A DNA stretch of 55,896 bases from an uncultured bacterium (GCA_903928345.1 CAIYQO010000270.1:1-55896); one strand, 5' to 3'; shown: positions 19,906 through 29,511, numbered from the stretch's first letter. Made by a program: numbers and translations. Notes: generated by a model from the letters alone, not told the origin.

Positions 19906-21393
19906 ATGGGAAAGCCGACCGGCTTTTTGGAATATGAGCGCGCCTTGCCCGCCGACGTGACGCCCGAAGAGCGCATCGCGAACTGGAACGAGTTCCACAC
20001 CCACCTCCCCGAAGAGGCACTGCGCAAGCAGGGGGCGCGCTGCATGGATTGCGGCATCCCCTTCTGCCACACCGGACTGATGCTCGCCGGCGCCGCGTCG
20101 GGGTGCCCGATCAACAACCTCGTCCCCGAGTGGAACGACCTCGTCTTCCGCGGGCTGTGGTCGCAGGCGCTGGAGCGCTTGCTGCGCACGAACAACTTCC
20201 CCGAATTCACCGGGCGCGTCTGCCCGGCGCCGTGCGAAGGCGCCTGCACCGTGGGGTGGAACGGCATCCCGCCGGTGACGATCAAGGGGATCGAGTGCGA
20301 AATCATCGACCGCGCCTTCGAGCAAGGCACGATGCGCTTCGCCCCGCCGGCGGTGCGCACCGGGAAAAAGGTCGCCGTGGTGGGCTCCGGTCCGTCCGGG
20401 CTGGCCTGCGCCGCGCAGCTCAACGCCGCGGGACATACGGTGACCGTGTTCGAACGCGCCGACCGCGTGGGCGGGCTGCTGATGTACGGCATCCCGAACA
20501 TGAAGCTGGATAAGACCATCGTGGTGCAGCGCCGCATCGACCTGATGACCGCGGAGGGGATCACCTTCGTCACCGGTGCCGAGATCGGCGGCAACGTGCC
20601 CGCCGCGAAGCTGCTCGAGGAGTTCGACGCCGCGGTGCTCTGCACCGGCGCCACCAAGCCGCGCGACCTGGGCATCCCCGGGCGCGGACTGGCGGGCGTG
20701 CACTTCGCCATGGAGTTCCTCACCGCCAACACGCGCAGTCTGCTCGACTCCGCGCATGAGGACGGCAACTACATCTCTGCCAAGGGCAAAGACGTGGTGG
20801 TCATCGGCGGCGGTGACACCGGCACCGACTGCGTGGGCACCTCCATCCGCCACGGCTGCAAAAGCGTGGTGCAGTTCGAAATTATGCCCGAACCGGCGCA
20901 ATGCCGCCTGCCGAACAACCCGTGGCCGGAATGGCCGCGCGTGCTGAAGACGGACTACGGCCAGGAAGAAGCGATCACCCGCTACGGCGCCGACCCGCGC
21001 ACCTATTGCATCAACAGCACGTCCTTCGTGGACGACGGCACGGGCGCGGTGCAGGCCATCGAGACGGTGAAGGTCGAGTGGGTGCGCGAAGGCGCGCGCA
21101 TGACGCCGAAACCGATTCCCGGCAGCGAGCAGACATACTCCGCGCAGCTCGTGCTGCTGGCGATGGGCTTCCTCGGTCCGGAGCAGGGGCTGCTCGACCA
21201 GCTCGACGTGGCACGCGACGCGCGCAGCAACGTGCAGGCCGCCTACGGCGCCTTCGCCACCAGCGTGCCCGGCCTCTTCAGCGCCGGCGACGCTCGCCGC
21301 GGGCAGAGCCTGGTAGTCTGGGCCATCAACGAAGGCCGTGGCGCCGCCCGCGAGGTGGACCGCTTCCTGATGGGCGACACGCGGTTGCCGTAA
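19906..21393 (+). CDS. gltD: glutamate synthase small subunit
   Basis: 495-residue FAD/4Fe-4S subunit that passes electrons from NAD(P)H to GltB. N-terminal cluster cysteines are visible as CMDCGIPFC (46-54), then CPINN and [12 protein letters not shown] motif [12 protein letters not shown] lies at about 158-169 and the NAD(P)H motif [12 protein letters not shown] near 300. The C-terminus has the [22 protein letters not shown]-binding segment. Its GGAGG ribosome-binding site lies inside the end of gltB, so translation is coupled. Together they form the assimilation step partnering glutamine synthetase. Confidence 0.97.
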   Translation: MGKPTGFLEYERALPADVTPEERIANWNEFHTHLPEEALRKQGARCMDCGIPFCHTGLMLAGAASGCPINNLVPEWNDLVFRGLWSQALERLLRTNNFPEFTGRVCPAPCEGACTVGWNGIPPVTIKGIECEIIDRAFEQGTMRFAPPAVRTGKKVAVVGSGPSGLACAAQLNAAGHTVTVFERADRVGGLLMYGIPNMKLDKTIVVQRRIDLMTAEGITFVTGAEIGGNVPAAKLLEEFDAAVLCTGATKPRDLGIPGRGLAGVHFAMEFLTANTRSLLDSAHEDGNYISAKGKDVVVIGGGDTGTDCVGTSIRHGCKSVVQFEIMPEPAQCRLPNNPWPEWPRVLKTDYGQEEAITRYGADPRTYCINSTSFVDDGTGAVQAIETVKVEWVREGARMTPKPIPGSEQTYSAQLVLLAMGFLGPEQGLLDQLDVARDARSNVQAAYGAFATSVPGLFSAGDARRGQSLVVWAINEGRGAAREVDRFLMGDTRLP

Positions 21394-21407
21394 GCATTGA
21401 CACCCCA

Positions 21408-21440
21408 CGCGCCCGGCGTTTCGCCGGGCGCGTTTTTTTT
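21408..21440 (+). terminator. rho-independent terminator of gltBD
   Basis: Perfect 11-bp stem CGCGCCCGGCG / CGCCGGGCGCG with a TTT loop, followed by eight T residues. Confidence 0.93.
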
Positions 21441-21501
21441 CGTATGCACGACACTTCCCCGATGCCGACTTCTCATTTTTATCAATCCCACTGCGTCAAC
21501 G

Positions 21502-21530
21502 TTGACGGCTGAGGGAGCGAGTGCTAGGAT
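21502..21530 (+). promoter_or_regulatory. candidate promoter of the pseudopilin gene
   Basis: TTGACG (21502-21507), a 17-base spacer and TAGGAT (21525-21530), 38 bases before the start codon. The -35 box sits inside the 12-base palindrome GTCAACGTTGAC (21495-21506), which could be a repressor site. Confidence 0.5.
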
Positions 21531-21568
21531 ACAGCTAACGGACTCACGGGTCGGAGGAGGGGTGGCAC

Positions 21569-22795
21569 ATGCGTCTGCGTATCGGTTTCACGTTGATCGA
21601 GCTGCTTGTCGTCATTGCCATTATAGCGGTGCTGGCGGCGATTATGTTCCCGGTCTTCACGTCGGCGCGGGAAAAGGGACGGCAGGCGACCTGCCTGAAC
21701 AACCAGCGGCAAATCATCACCTCGCTGCATATGTACGTGCAGGATCACGAGGAGACGATCCCCGACGCCGCCGCGGTCTTCTCCCTGCTCAACGAGCCGA
21801 AGGAGCTGTACCACTGCCCCTCCGCCGCCGACTCCCCCGCCAACTCCTACCTCTTCAACGGGCACTTGAGCGGCTACAAGCTGGCGCGCATCGTGGATCC
21901 CGCGGGCACGGTGGCCACCGGCGACGGCCGTGCGCCGGACAACGTGGGCCAGTTCGACACCGACTTCGACACCCGCCACGGCAAGATGATCATCACCAGC
22001 TTCATGGACGGCCACGTAGAGGCGCAACTCAAGGGGCACGCCCACCTGCTGTTCCGCGGCTACCAGTTCATCTCCGTCGACGAGTTCATTCAGCAGACCG
22101 GCGTCAACATGATCACCACCAACTGCCAGGCCAGCGCCCCCGGGTGCACCTGCAACGACCCAAACCCGGTGCAGTGCTCGCGCTACTTCCCGGCGATGCT
22201 GAACGAATACTCCATGTATCCCCCCACCTTTTTCGACAACGTGCTGCCCAACGGCCACCTGCTCGACAATATCACCCTCGCCGTCAACCTGTATGTGGGC
22301 GGCAATTACGCCGGCGGGCACACCTCGTGCACCTATACACTGACGAACGGGAACTTCACTACGTGGAACTCCTTTATCGTGCACAATATCGAGCTGACGA
22401 ACCCCAAATACGTGAGCATGATCCACCACCAACTCTACGTGGTCTTCGACATCCTCTACCTGGCGAAGCATAATCTCGACAGCAGCACGGACACGGAGTG
22501 GGCGAACTGCAACCCGCCGGGCTTCACCTACACGAACAACAACGCGGTGTCCTTCGATTTCGACGACACGCTGACGGGCTTCACCAGCAAGCTGGGGCAG
22601 GCGAATATGATCTACGACAAGTCGGAAGTCTACCGCATGATGATGTACGACCCCGACCACATGCGCCGCGTCGACTCCGTGGATCAGTACCTGCTGGCCA
22701 AAGTCAACCTCATCAAAAAGCGCATCATCACCCTCTGCCCGGAAATGAACTCCGATTACTGGAAGTTTGTGGATAACTACCAGCACCTGTATTGA
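21569..22795 (+). CDS. DUF1559-type type II pseudopilin with long C-terminal extension
   Basis: 408 residues. Short leader MRLRIG then the type IV pilin N-terminus [18 protein letters not shown] with Glu at mature position 5, then [13 protein letters not shown] and CLNNQRQ typical of DUF1559 proteins. The H-x(n)-DG motif appears as [16 protein letters not shown] near residue 150, which normally lies close to the C-terminus. Here about 250 more residues follow, rich in Asn, Tyr and His, with a Cys-containing loop ([15 protein letters not shown]). ATG 21569 follows GGAGGAGGGG. Expected to be processed by prepilin peptidase; the extension's role is unknown. Confidence 0.85.
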   Translation: MRLRIGFTLIELLVVIAIIAVLAAIMFPVFTSAREKGRQATCLNNQRQIITSLHMYVQDHEETIPDAAAVFSLLNEPKELYHCPSAADSPANSYLFNGHLSGYKLARIVDPAGTVATGDGRAPDNVGQFDTDFDTRHGKMIITSFMDGHVEAQLKGHAHLLFRGYQFISVDEFIQQTGVNMITTNCQASAPGCTCNDPNPVQCSRYFPAMLNEYSMYPPTFFDNVLPNGHLLDNITLAVNLYVGGNYAGGHTSCTYTLTNGNFTTWNSFIVHNIELTNPKYVSMIHHQLYVVFDILYLAKHNLDSSTDTEWANCNPPGFTYTNNNAVSFDFDDTLTGFTSKLGQANMIYDKSEVYRMMMYDPDHMRRVDSVDQYLLAKVNLIKKRIITLCPEMNSDYWKFVDNYQHLY

Positions 22796-22811
22796 ATTCA
22801 GGAATCGTAAA

Positions 22812-23267
22812 ATGAATACGCCGATGAGCAAAAAGCGAGGAAATCTGATAGCGATATCGCTGGCGTGTTTTGTGGTCGCGCTATTGTATTTCACCTTCGC
22901 CATACGAGAGAGCGATCTCATCGGAACGTATGTAATCAGTTATGCACCATATGGTACGGAATTAGCAAAAGAACAACTCGTGCTTTACAGCGATCATACC
23001 TTCCGGCAAACGATCACGATACAGGGAAAGAACACCTATAATGTGGGACAATGGACATTATATTGGTGGGCGATAGGACCGACATTGGGCTTGAATCATT
23101 ATGCTGAATGTATCGACGTTTGGGGAGATACTATTGTCTCGCATCCAGCAATTACAGACATAGGAATTTGCCCTTCGCGTTTCTGGAACTCACTCTCTCT
23201 ACCACAAGAACATTCCGAGGACTGGGGATATGTTTATCATAAAGTATCATCGAGCGTAGCGCCCTAA
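22812..23267 (+). CDS. signal-anchored hypothetical protein, AT-rich
   Basis: About 151 residues with one N-terminal membrane helix (about 12-32, IAISLACFVVALLYFTFAI) and a predicted extracytoplasmic beta-rich domain: GTYVISYAPYG, LVLYSDHTFRQTITIQG and VGQWTLYWW, the layout of small lipocalin-like or DUF-type stress proteins. AGGA lies 9 bases before ATG 22812. Composition is clearly more AT-rich than the pseudopilin gene 16 bases upstream, which suggests a separate origin although it may share its transcript. No family recognised. Confidence 0.6.
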   Translation: MNTPMSKKRGNLIAISLACFVVALLYFTFAIRESDLIGTYVISYAPYGTELAKEQLVLYSDHTFRQTITIQGKNTYNVGQWTLYWWAIGPTLGLNHYAECIDVWGDTIVSHPAITDIGICPSRFWNSLSLPQEHSEDWGYVYHKVSSSVAP

Positions 23268-23275
23268 TCTTTTCT

Positions 23276-23319
23276 TTACCGCACCCCCGCCCCCAGCTCC
23301 GCCAACGCGGGCAAGGGGC
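23276..23319 (-). repeat. orphan copy of the 3' tail of the GATase/HEAT gene
   Basis: On the minus strand this 44-base stretch reads PLPALAELGAGVR-stop, matching the last codons PLPAVAELGAGMR-stop of the gene ending at 25305. I count only a few mismatches over 44 bases at DNA level. Direct copies therefore bracket the 2-kb AT-rich segment between them. Confidence 0.75.
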
Positions 23320-23326
23320 GTTGCCG

Positions 23327-23947
23327 TTAATGGTGGAAGAAGCGGACGATAAGGGCCAGGGCCGCCCCGCTGACGAATAGAGTGACCAGGAGATGAAATA
23401 TTCCGGCAACGATGCTGTTGGAGATCGTGGCGTTCACGGAGGCTTTTTCTAATGGGCGGATGTTTTCGTGCAAAAGCTCAGTGCTGATGCGGTCAAAGAG
23501 AACTTCGCGGTTCTGCTGCCGGATCACGCTGCAGATCGAATAGAGATCGACTTTGCGGAAGAGCTTCATGTTGATTCGCAACGGCGATCTACCGGGGATC
23601 GGCACGACCGTCAACGTCGAGTTGCCGCGGCCCATAGGGCTATACGTTCCGACGCTGACTTCGAGCCGGGCGATGTCGGCATAGCGCACCTTGCGCATCT
23701 TCTCCAGCAAACTGCGATATGCGATGCCCTCTTTATCCAACACGATGCGCTGCGCTTCGATAGCCAGCGTCGCCCACGCCGCCACCCCCAGCATGACCAC
23801 GATGGTGTATAAGGCGTTCACATCCCGCGAAATATCCGGCACCGCCAGGCACAGAATTACCGCGACGATGCCGTAGGTCGCATACAGGGACGTGCGCTCG
23901 GCGCGGATGACGCGCGGCAGAGTATATCCGAGTTCGAAGTCTTCCAT
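23327..23947 (-). CDS. membrane protein with bacterial PH-like domain
   Basis: 206 residues. Two hydrophobic segments near the N-terminus (about 22-40 and 44-64) are followed by a beta-rich domain: QRIVLDKEGIAYRSLLEKM, RKVRYADIARLEVSVG, and a closing helix SICSVIRQQNREVL. This matches the bacterial pleckstrin-homology pattern seen in membrane-associated bPH proteins. A third membrane helix ends the protein (about 180-202). AAAGGCGGAG precedes ATG 23947. It starts 11 bases after the stop of the 420-aa duplicated protein, so they form an operon. Function unknown. Confidence 0.65.
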   Translation of the reverse strand: MEDFELGYTLPRVIRAERTSLYATYGIVAVILCLAVPDISRDVNALYTIVVMLGVAAWATLAIEAQRIVLDKEGIAYRSLLEKMRKVRYADIARLEVSVGTYSPMGRGNSTLTVVPIPGRSPLRINMKLFRKVDLYSICSVIRQQNREVLFDRISTELLHENIRPLEKASVNATISNSIVAGIFHLLVTLFVSGAALALIVRFFHH

Positions 23948-23958
23948 GGCTCCGCCTT

Positions 23959-25221
23959 TCAGAGGAGTTTCCGCGCTGCCCAGTCGCAAAAACGCGGGTC
24001 GCCGTCGCGGGCGTAATTTCCGTTCCGGGCGAAATAGGCTTTTCCCAGCGCTTCAGCACGCGCCCATTCGTCGGAAGGAATTTCCTGCTTCCGTTTCTTC
24101 AATCGTCCAAGGTCATCGGTCAGGAAATCAGCGACATATGCCCGAAAATTAAAATAGTTAAGATTTCTACTTTGACTTAAAATAAAGTCAGATTTAACTT
24201 TGCCATGTGTTTGTTTAGTGTTCATGATATAAGTATTCACTGACAATAACTGCGACCCACGCGTCAGGTTGTATCGGACAACTAATACGTCAGGAAAATG
24301 CAACATTGCAACAGAATCGAGTTCCGGAGAAAACGCGGCCACCAATAGCGGCTTCGTATTAATTACGACGGCTGCATGTGCACATCCATCCAATAATCGC
24401 TTTCGAATATACGAGATGTCATATTGGCTACTATGTGAATCTCGGCGCAGGCAATCCAATTTTGTGTTGAATGCACGAAGATATGGTGACACCTGGGTCA
24501 GCTTGAGCATGGATAGTGGTATCGTAGCTGGTCGATATGCTGAAAGATCACTCTCGCTATTATCTCGATTTGATCTCGAATTGTATATAACAGTCTCAGC
24601 AGGCATTTCGTCCCTGGGTATTTTGTTAATCTTTCCACCCAAAGATCTCGCAGGACGATTACATATCTTCGGGGGATAGCAGTCACGTGCGTAGTTGCCG
24701 AACTTCGCATAGTAGGCTTTCCCGAGTGCTTCCGTTTTCGCCCATTCCTCTGCCAAAATAGCTTGTTTGAATTTATCGATAAGAGAAAGATCATCCGACA
24801 TGAATTCCGCGATATAAGGCTCGAATCGTGACCACTCGTGGGTATTACCCGGACCGGGTAATAAGTCGGCGGAGACAATACGATCTCCGCCATACATATT
24901 CAGCGCCAGCAAACGGGTGCCCGGTGTGAGGTGATAGTCTATTACATAGCATTGCGGAAATGTCACCATTGCGATGCAATCGAGGTCAGTCGAATATACC
25001 GCGATAAGCAGCGGATTCACATTGATGACTACCGCTGCGTTGTGCCATCCTTCATCAAGATGATTTACGATGTATGCTATATCACTGGCACAACAATCAT
25101 CTTTAGGCCGTCGAAAATCCAGCAGGCGGTTAATGCCGAAAAGATTCGGCTGCAAGCGGCGAATTTTTCGCCACGACGGGGAAATCCCACCATATGATGC
25201 CACATCTTTCGTCTGTGTCAT
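23959..25221 (-). CDS. internally duplicated protein of unknown function
   Basis: 420 residues in two homologous halves, about 5-190 and about 225-420. Paired landmarks are HNAAVVINVNPLLIAVYS versus HAAVVINTKPLLVAAFS, DLDCIAMVTFPQCYVIDY versus ELDSVAMLHFPDVLVVRY, TRLLALNMY versus SQLLSVNTY, and EWAKTEALGKAYYAKFGNYARD versus EWARAEALGKAYFARNGNYARD. No signal peptide or membrane segment. AGGAGG lies 9 bases before ATG 25221. Very AT-rich compared with the flanks, so probably acquired. It precedes the PH-like membrane protein in an operon. I do not recognise the repeated domain. Confidence 0.7.
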   Translation of the reverse strand: MTQTKDVASYGGISPSWRKIRRLQPNLFGINRLLDFRRPKDDCCASDIAYIVNHLDEGWHNAAVVINVNPLLIAVYSTDLDCIAMVTFPQCYVIDYHLTPGTRLLALNMYGGDRIVSADLLPGPGNTHEWSRFEPYIAEFMSDDLSLIDKFKQAILAEEWAKTEALGKAYYAKFGNYARDCYPPKICNRPARSLGGKINKIPRDEMPAETVIYNSRSNRDNSESDLSAYRPATIPLSMLKLTQVSPYLRAFNTKLDCLRRDSHSSQYDISYIRKRLLDGCAHAAVVINTKPLLVAAFSPELDSVAMLHFPDVLVVRYNLTRGSQLLSVNTYIMNTKQTHGKVKSDFILSQSRNLNYFNFRAYVADFLTDDLGRLKKRKQEIPSDEWARAEALGKAYFARNGNYARDGDPRFCDWAARKLL

Positions 25222-25246
25222 AATCCGATGCCTCCTGAGGACAGTA

Positions 25247-25275
25247 GTATCACGGTCATCAGGTTATCATATCAA
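25247..25275 (-). promoter_or_regulatory. candidate promoter of the duplicated-protein operon
   Basis: On the minus strand TTGATA, a 17-base spacer and TGATAC precede the start codon by about 25 bases. The -10 box is a weak match. Confidence 0.35.
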
Positions 25276-25304
25276 GGAAACCGATCTCATTGCAAATAAC
25301 AATA

Positions 25305-25348
25305 TTACCGCATCCCCGCCCCCAGCTCTGCCACCGCGGGCAGGGGGC
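25305..25348 (-). repeat. 3' tail of the GATase/HEAT gene, parent copy of the 44-bp repeat
   Basis: These bases encode the last residues PLPAVAELGAGMR and the TAA stop. A near-identical direct copy lies 2 kb away at 23276-23319, beyond the AT-rich gene pair. Confidence 0.75.
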
Positions 25349-27047
25349 TTTTTTGCAGCGCTTCCCCCACCCCGGCGGGCCAGTGGCGGCCCGGGTTGGT
25401 GTTGGCGCCGAAGATGACCATCGCCAGCTCCGCCACCTTGGCGTCCTTCTCGACGGCGATGCGTTGCGCGAGGGCAACGAGTACGGCGTCGGGCACGCCC
25501 ACCACGCGTTGGGGGAGCTGGGTGAGGCGCAGCGCCTGGTGCGGAATCGCCGCCGCCGCGCGCTTCTTCGCGAGAATTTGCTGCTCGTTGGGCTCCTGCA
25601 TCTGCTCGTCGAGGATGGCGGCCAGCTGGATAAAGAGGTAGCGGTTCGCCAGCAGCACGTCCACCGCCGCGCCGGCGGCCGCCGTGTCGCCGCAGCGCAG
25701 CGAGGCGATCACCGCCTCCTGGTACAGTTCGTCCTCCGGCAGCAGCGACGCGGGGTGGCTTTCCGGCCTGGAAGCGCTTTTGACTATCTCGTCGCGGAAC
25801 TTCCGCACGGCGGGCAGCAGCGCCGGGTCGCCCAGCCGCCCGATACCTTCCAGCGTCCCGACGCGCAGGGCGTAGGCGCGGTAGGTCGGGTCTTGCTGGA
25901 GCCCGCCGGGATTGTCGAGCCCGTCGCCGCCGCCGTCGCCCACGTCCCCGGCGTCCAACGCGTCGGCGAGCGTTTTGGCGGCGTCCTTACTCCGCGTGCC
26001 ACCGAGCAGGCGCAACCCGAGGGAAGCTTTGTGCGTCTGCTCGGAGGCGATGAGGCGTGCAACGAGGGGGGCGAAGGAGGCGTCGAGATAGGCGGCCACG
26101 CCGGCGTCGATGGCCCCCACCTCATCCCAACTGATGTCGTCGGCACCCTCGGCGGCGGTCTCCACCAGCAGGCGGGCAGCGGCGCGATCCCCACAGAGGC
26201 GGGCGTACTTCAGCAGCACCGCCTTTTCCGCCTCGCGCTTGCCATGGGCGGCCGCCAGCGCGGCGCTCACCGCCCCGCGGTAGGCCTCCGTGTCCGCCTT
26301 CGCCGGCGCCAACAGCCAGGTGAGGGTGCTTGTCAGCACGCCGGTCCAGCCGTTCCAGGCCCAGAAAGGCGTTTGCCCGGCGGGGGGATCGCCCATCACG
26401 CTGCCCGCGAAGACGGCCACGCGCCCCTTGCCGTAGGTGCCGGTGATAAGGAGCGGCCTGCCGTCGGCGGTGACGAGCACCCGGGCGTCCGCTTTCGGCA
26501 TCACCGGGTGATACCAGTAGACGCGCGTGTCCGGGCAATCCGGGTCGGTGTGCAGGCGCAACCCGTCCGGGGCCTGCAGCAGGCCGTCCTTCTCGGGAAA
26601 GGTCACCGGCGCCAGCTCCTCCAGCGCGGTGCCGTGATAGCCCTGGTAGCCGTAAAAACCGCCCAGGAAAAGCACCGCGCCGCCGTTGGCCACGTACGTT
26701 TTCAGCATCGCCCGGCGCGTCGGACCGAAGGCGTCGGCATTGATATTGTCCACCACCACCAGGTGGAAGGTCATCAGCTCTTCGTACGTTTCCGGGTAGA
26801 AGCGCACCGATTTGGGGGAGTGCCAGCAATCCGTCTCCAGCGCCCCGCCCAGCCGCGCCAGCGCGCGCTCTACACCATAGTATGCGTGCCACAGCCCGCG
26901 GACAGCGAGCACGCGCGGCGGGGTCGGCGGCAGCGTGCACCACACCGCCGGGGGAACCACCCCCTTCGCCGCCGCAAGGGCGTCATCCGTCTCAGCGTAC
27001 GCGGGAAGGACGCAAAGGAGGGCCAGCAGTACGAGCCACCGTCTCAT
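25305..27047 (-). CDS. secreted GATase-like plus HEAT-repeat protein
   Basis: 580 residues with signal peptide MRRWLVLLALLCVLPAYA. About residues 35-240 resemble the ThuA/class I glutamine amidotransferase-like fold (HLVVVDNINADAFGP; LKTYVANGGAVLFLGG; VTADGRPLLITGTYGKGRVAVFAGS) without an evident catalytic Cys-His-Glu triad. The rest is helical, with HEAT-like repeats such as LLGGTRSKDAAKTLADAL and EGIGRLGDPALLPAVRKF. The start overlaps the stop of the upstream TIM-barrel gene as ATGA, with AAAGGAGG before it, so translation is coupled. Likely a periplasmic or surface partner in glycan use. Confidence 0.75.
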   Translation of the reverse strand: MRRWLVLLALLCVLPAYAETDDALAAAKGVVPPAVWCTLPPTPPRVLAVRGLWHAYYGVERALARLGGALETDCWHSPKSVRFYPETYEELMTFHLVVVDNINADAFGPTRRAMLKTYVANGGAVLFLGGFYGYQGYHGTALEELAPVTFPEKDGLLQAPDGLRLHTDPDCPDTRVYWYHPVMPKADARVLVTADGRPLLITGTYGKGRVAVFAGSVMGDPPAGQTPFWAWNGWTGVLTSTLTWLLAPAKADTEAYRGAVSAALAAAHGKREAEKAVLLKYARLCGDRAAARLLVETAAEGADDISWDEVGAIDAGVAAYLDASFAPLVARLIASEQTHKASLGLRLLGGTRSKDAAKTLADALDAGDVGDGGGDGLDNPGGLQQDPTYRAYALRVGTLEGIGRLGDPALLPAVRKFRDEIVKSASRPESHPASLLPEDELYQEAVIASLRCGDTAAAGAAVDVLLANRYLFIQLAAILDEQMQEPNEQQILAKKRAAAAIPHQALRLTQLPQRVVGVPDAVLVALAQRIAVEKDAKVAELAMVIFGANTNPGRHWPAGVGEALQKSPLPAVAELGAGMR

Positions 27048-29317
27048 CGCAGCCCCTCCTTTGCGGTATAGTCGATCACCAGCACGTTCCAATAGCGCAC
27101 CTCGGGCACGGTGAAGGTGAGCGCGCCGCCTGCTTGCCACGGCAGCGCGGTGCACGGTGCCGCCGCCGTGGGGCATAAATTCGTCACCGAGGTCACCACG
27201 GCGCCGGCGGGCAGTTGCACCGTCACCGGCAACGCGCGCAGCGGTGCGGGCATCTGCATCGCCGTGTTCTCCATCGTGCGATCCACGACGGGTGCGGGGA
27301 TCAGGTGCAGCACCAACCGGTGCTTGTCGCCGCCCAAATCCACCTGCCGCGCCAGCCGTGCCCATTCCAGCAATGCCGGCGTGCCGCCGAAGGCGATCAC
27401 CCCGGGCGGATGCTGCAGCGGGCGCATCTTATTGTTGTACAGGAACTCCGCGTAGCGCAGCGCGAAGGCCATGTGGTGCCCCAGCGGCTCCTCTAAATGA
27501 TCGTAGTAGGTGTGCGCGCCGCAGGCCAGAGCGATGGAGGACATATACACCTCGTCGCACGGCAGCGGCACCTTCTGCGAAATGCCGTAGCAGAGGCCGA
27601 AATGCCCGCCGTGGGGCCAGATGCAGTCGCGCAGCGTCGCGAGCCGGGCGGCGTAGCCGGAGATGGGCGCGGGGAACTTCGTCACGTCGCGCGAGGCTTC
27701 TTCCATCAGCAACCCGCCGTTGCCGACCATCACGTCGAGGGCGCCCACCTTCGCGTCGTAGTCGGCGGCGGAGTTGTAGCCGAATTGATACCCCGGCACC
27801 GCCGCTTCGACGATGGCGCGCACGGCGCCGGTCGCCTGCTTCGTCCACGGGGTAGAGGAGTACGAATCGTAGCGCGTGGCGTCCCAGCCGAACGCTTTCT
27901 GGCTGGCGATGACTTCGTCGGCGTGGGTCTTCATCGCGGCCAAGCTGCCCGCGTCCTGCTTGAACCAGGTGAGCGCCCACAGCTCGAACTGCACCTTGCC
28001 CGCCTCCATCAGCCCCCAGTTTTCCAGCCAGTCGGAGGAGAATGCGGCGCCGCCCACCCATTCCGGGTGCTTGCGCATGAGTTCGAACCCCGCGGCGCCG
28101 TCGCTGCCCCACAGGTTGGCATAGGTGGTGGCGCACATGCCGTTGGCGTGGGCGGCGCGGATCAGGTTCTTCGTGCCCGTGGCCGATTCACGATACTGCG
28201 TCTGCCCGCTGAGGTAGTTGTCGGTGTCCGGGGTGAAGTCGCCGAAGTCGTCGGGTGCCCAGAAGAAGGCTTCGAGGCCGGTGTAGCCGTCCGCGCGCCA
28301 GCGCCGGATGTCTTCCTCCGCGCTCTTCGCGTCGGCATATTTGTCGGTGAACATCACGCCGTGCATTAGCGCGGTTTCCCAGATGTTGTCTGCCACGCCG
28401 AAGATGGCGCCGCCCGTCGCCGCCATGCCGTCCGTCGCCCGCGCCGTCGCGCGCAACTCGGCGCCCCAATAGAGGCCGGTCAGCGGCACGGGGCCGGTCC
28501 ATGTCTTCGCCGTGCCCGTGGGGAGGGTGAAGGTTTCCGTGTGCACCGGATGCACCGTCGCCGCGCCGCTCACGGTGTCGATTTGCAGCGTCACCTGCCG
28601 TGGCGTGTCGGCCACGTTATGCACGATGACGGTTGCTTCCGCGGCGTCGGCGGTGCGGTAGACGATCTGCGTGGTGCGCACCTCCAGCGTGAACGGGGCC
28701 AGCCGCTCGATGACCGCCGTGCGCGCCGCCAGCCGGGCGCGGAACTTCGGCAGCTCCCGCACGAGCACGCGGCCGTCGGCGTCGGACCGCGGCGGCGCCT
28801 CCTCCGCCGGCGCGTCGTCGACGGGAGCGTCGGGGTCTTTGGGCACGTCAGGGGTGGTGGCGGCGGTGCGATTCTTCTTCGCTCGCTCGCTGTCCAGCGC
28901 CCAGGTCACGCCAAAGGGCACCGCGGCGCCGCCGGACGCGGTAAAGTCGAGGGTAAAGTCGGTGAATTCGTCCGGCACGGGGAAGTGGAGCATACCCAGC
29001 GCGCGTTTGGCCTCACCGGCAGTCACCGTGATGGCGATGGCGCTCACGTTCAGGTCACCGAGGGGGGCCAGCGCCAGCGGCACGTGCAGGCGATAGCGCC
29101 CGGCGGGCAGCGGCCCGTCGCTGAGGCCGTTCAGCAGCGTGCCTTTGAGGGGGTGGGCGATATCCACCGCCCAGCAGCGCCCGTCGGCCGTCGCGTGGGC
29201 CAGCGCCGCCTGCGCCGCCGCCGCGTCGGGAAGCAGCGAGGCGGAGATGGCGACGGCAAACCCCCGCACGCCCGCGAGGGCGCACAGGCAGAAGACGAGG
29301 AGACGCAACTGCACCAT
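27044..29317 (-). CDS. secreted TIM-barrel glycoside hydrolase-like protein
   Basis: 757 residues with a signal peptide at 1-20ish. Two beta-sandwich regions (about 25-150 and 200-300) separated by a Pro/Asp/Ala-rich acidic linker precede a barrel of about 320-650 residues. Barrel strands include GYTGLEAFFWAPDDF, GMCATTYANLWG, GWDATRYDSYSSTPW and DVMVGNGGLL. The Asp-Tyr-Asp pattern RYDSY after a Trp-Asp strand resembles the nucleophile strand of GH66/GH13/GH31-like barrels, but I cannot assign a family. A terminal beta-sandwich follows. TAGGAG precedes ATG 29317. Divergent from the LacI gene, which probably regulates it. Confidence 0.7.
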   Translation of the reverse strand: MVQLRLLVFCLCALAGVRGFAVAISASLLPDAAAAQAALAHATADGRCWAVDIAHPLKGTLLNGLSDGPLPAGRYRLHVPLALAPLGDLNVSAIAITVTAGEAKRALGMLHFPVPDEFTDFTLDFTASGGAAVPFGVTWALDSERAKKNRTAATTPDVPKDPDAPVDDAPAEEAPPRSDADGRVLVRELPKFRARLAARTAVIERLAPFTLEVRTTQIVYRTADAAEATVIVHNVADTPRQVTLQIDTVSGAATVHPVHTETFTLPTGTAKTWTGPVPLTGLYWGAELRATARATDGMAATGGAIFGVADNIWETALMHGVMFTDKYADAKSAEEDIRRWRADGYTGLEAFFWAPDDFGDFTPDTDNYLSGQTQYRESATGTKNLIRAAHANGMCATTYANLWGSDGAAGFELMRKHPEWVGGAAFSSDWLENWGLMEAGKVQFELWALTWFKQDAGSLAAMKTHADEVIASQKAFGWDATRYDSYSSTPWTKQATGAVRAIVEAAVPGYQFGYNSAADYDAKVGALDVMVGNGGLLMEEASRDVTKFPAPISGYAARLATLRDCIWPHGGHFGLCYGISQKVPLPCDEVYMSSIALACGAHTYYDHLEEPLGHHMAFALRYAEFLYNNKMRPLQHPPGVIAFGGTPALLEWARLARQVDLGGDKHRLVLHLIPAPVVDRTMENTAMQMPAPLRALPVTVQLPAGAVVTSVTNLCPTAAAPCTALPWQAGGALTFTVPEVRYWNVLVIDYTAKEGLR

Positions 29318-29481
29318 CGACGGCTCCTACGCGGCGACATGCCGGAAAACGGATACTCGTTCCTTCGCTGCCTGCGAGCGCTTCTCCTGTCCGCCGTGGG
29401 TATCCACACCCCATCGCCGGCGCGAACTGCTCAACTTTTTATCAAGAACCCCCCGTCGCCCTGCCTCCGCAACCGAGTGCG

Positions 29482-29511
29482 TTTACACCGATGCAAGTTA
29501 AAAGGTATAAT
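29482..29511 (+). promoter_or_regulatory. promoter of the LacI-family regulator gene
   Basis: TTTACA (29482-29487), an 18-base spacer and a perfect TATAAT (29506-29511), about 48 bases before the start codon, in the shared region with the divergent glycosidase operon. Confidence 0.6.

Noticed and set aside
25290-27071. 593-residue open frame antisense to the GATase/HEAT gene
   Set aside because: Low-complexity Gln/Arg/Val-rich translation without a start signal.
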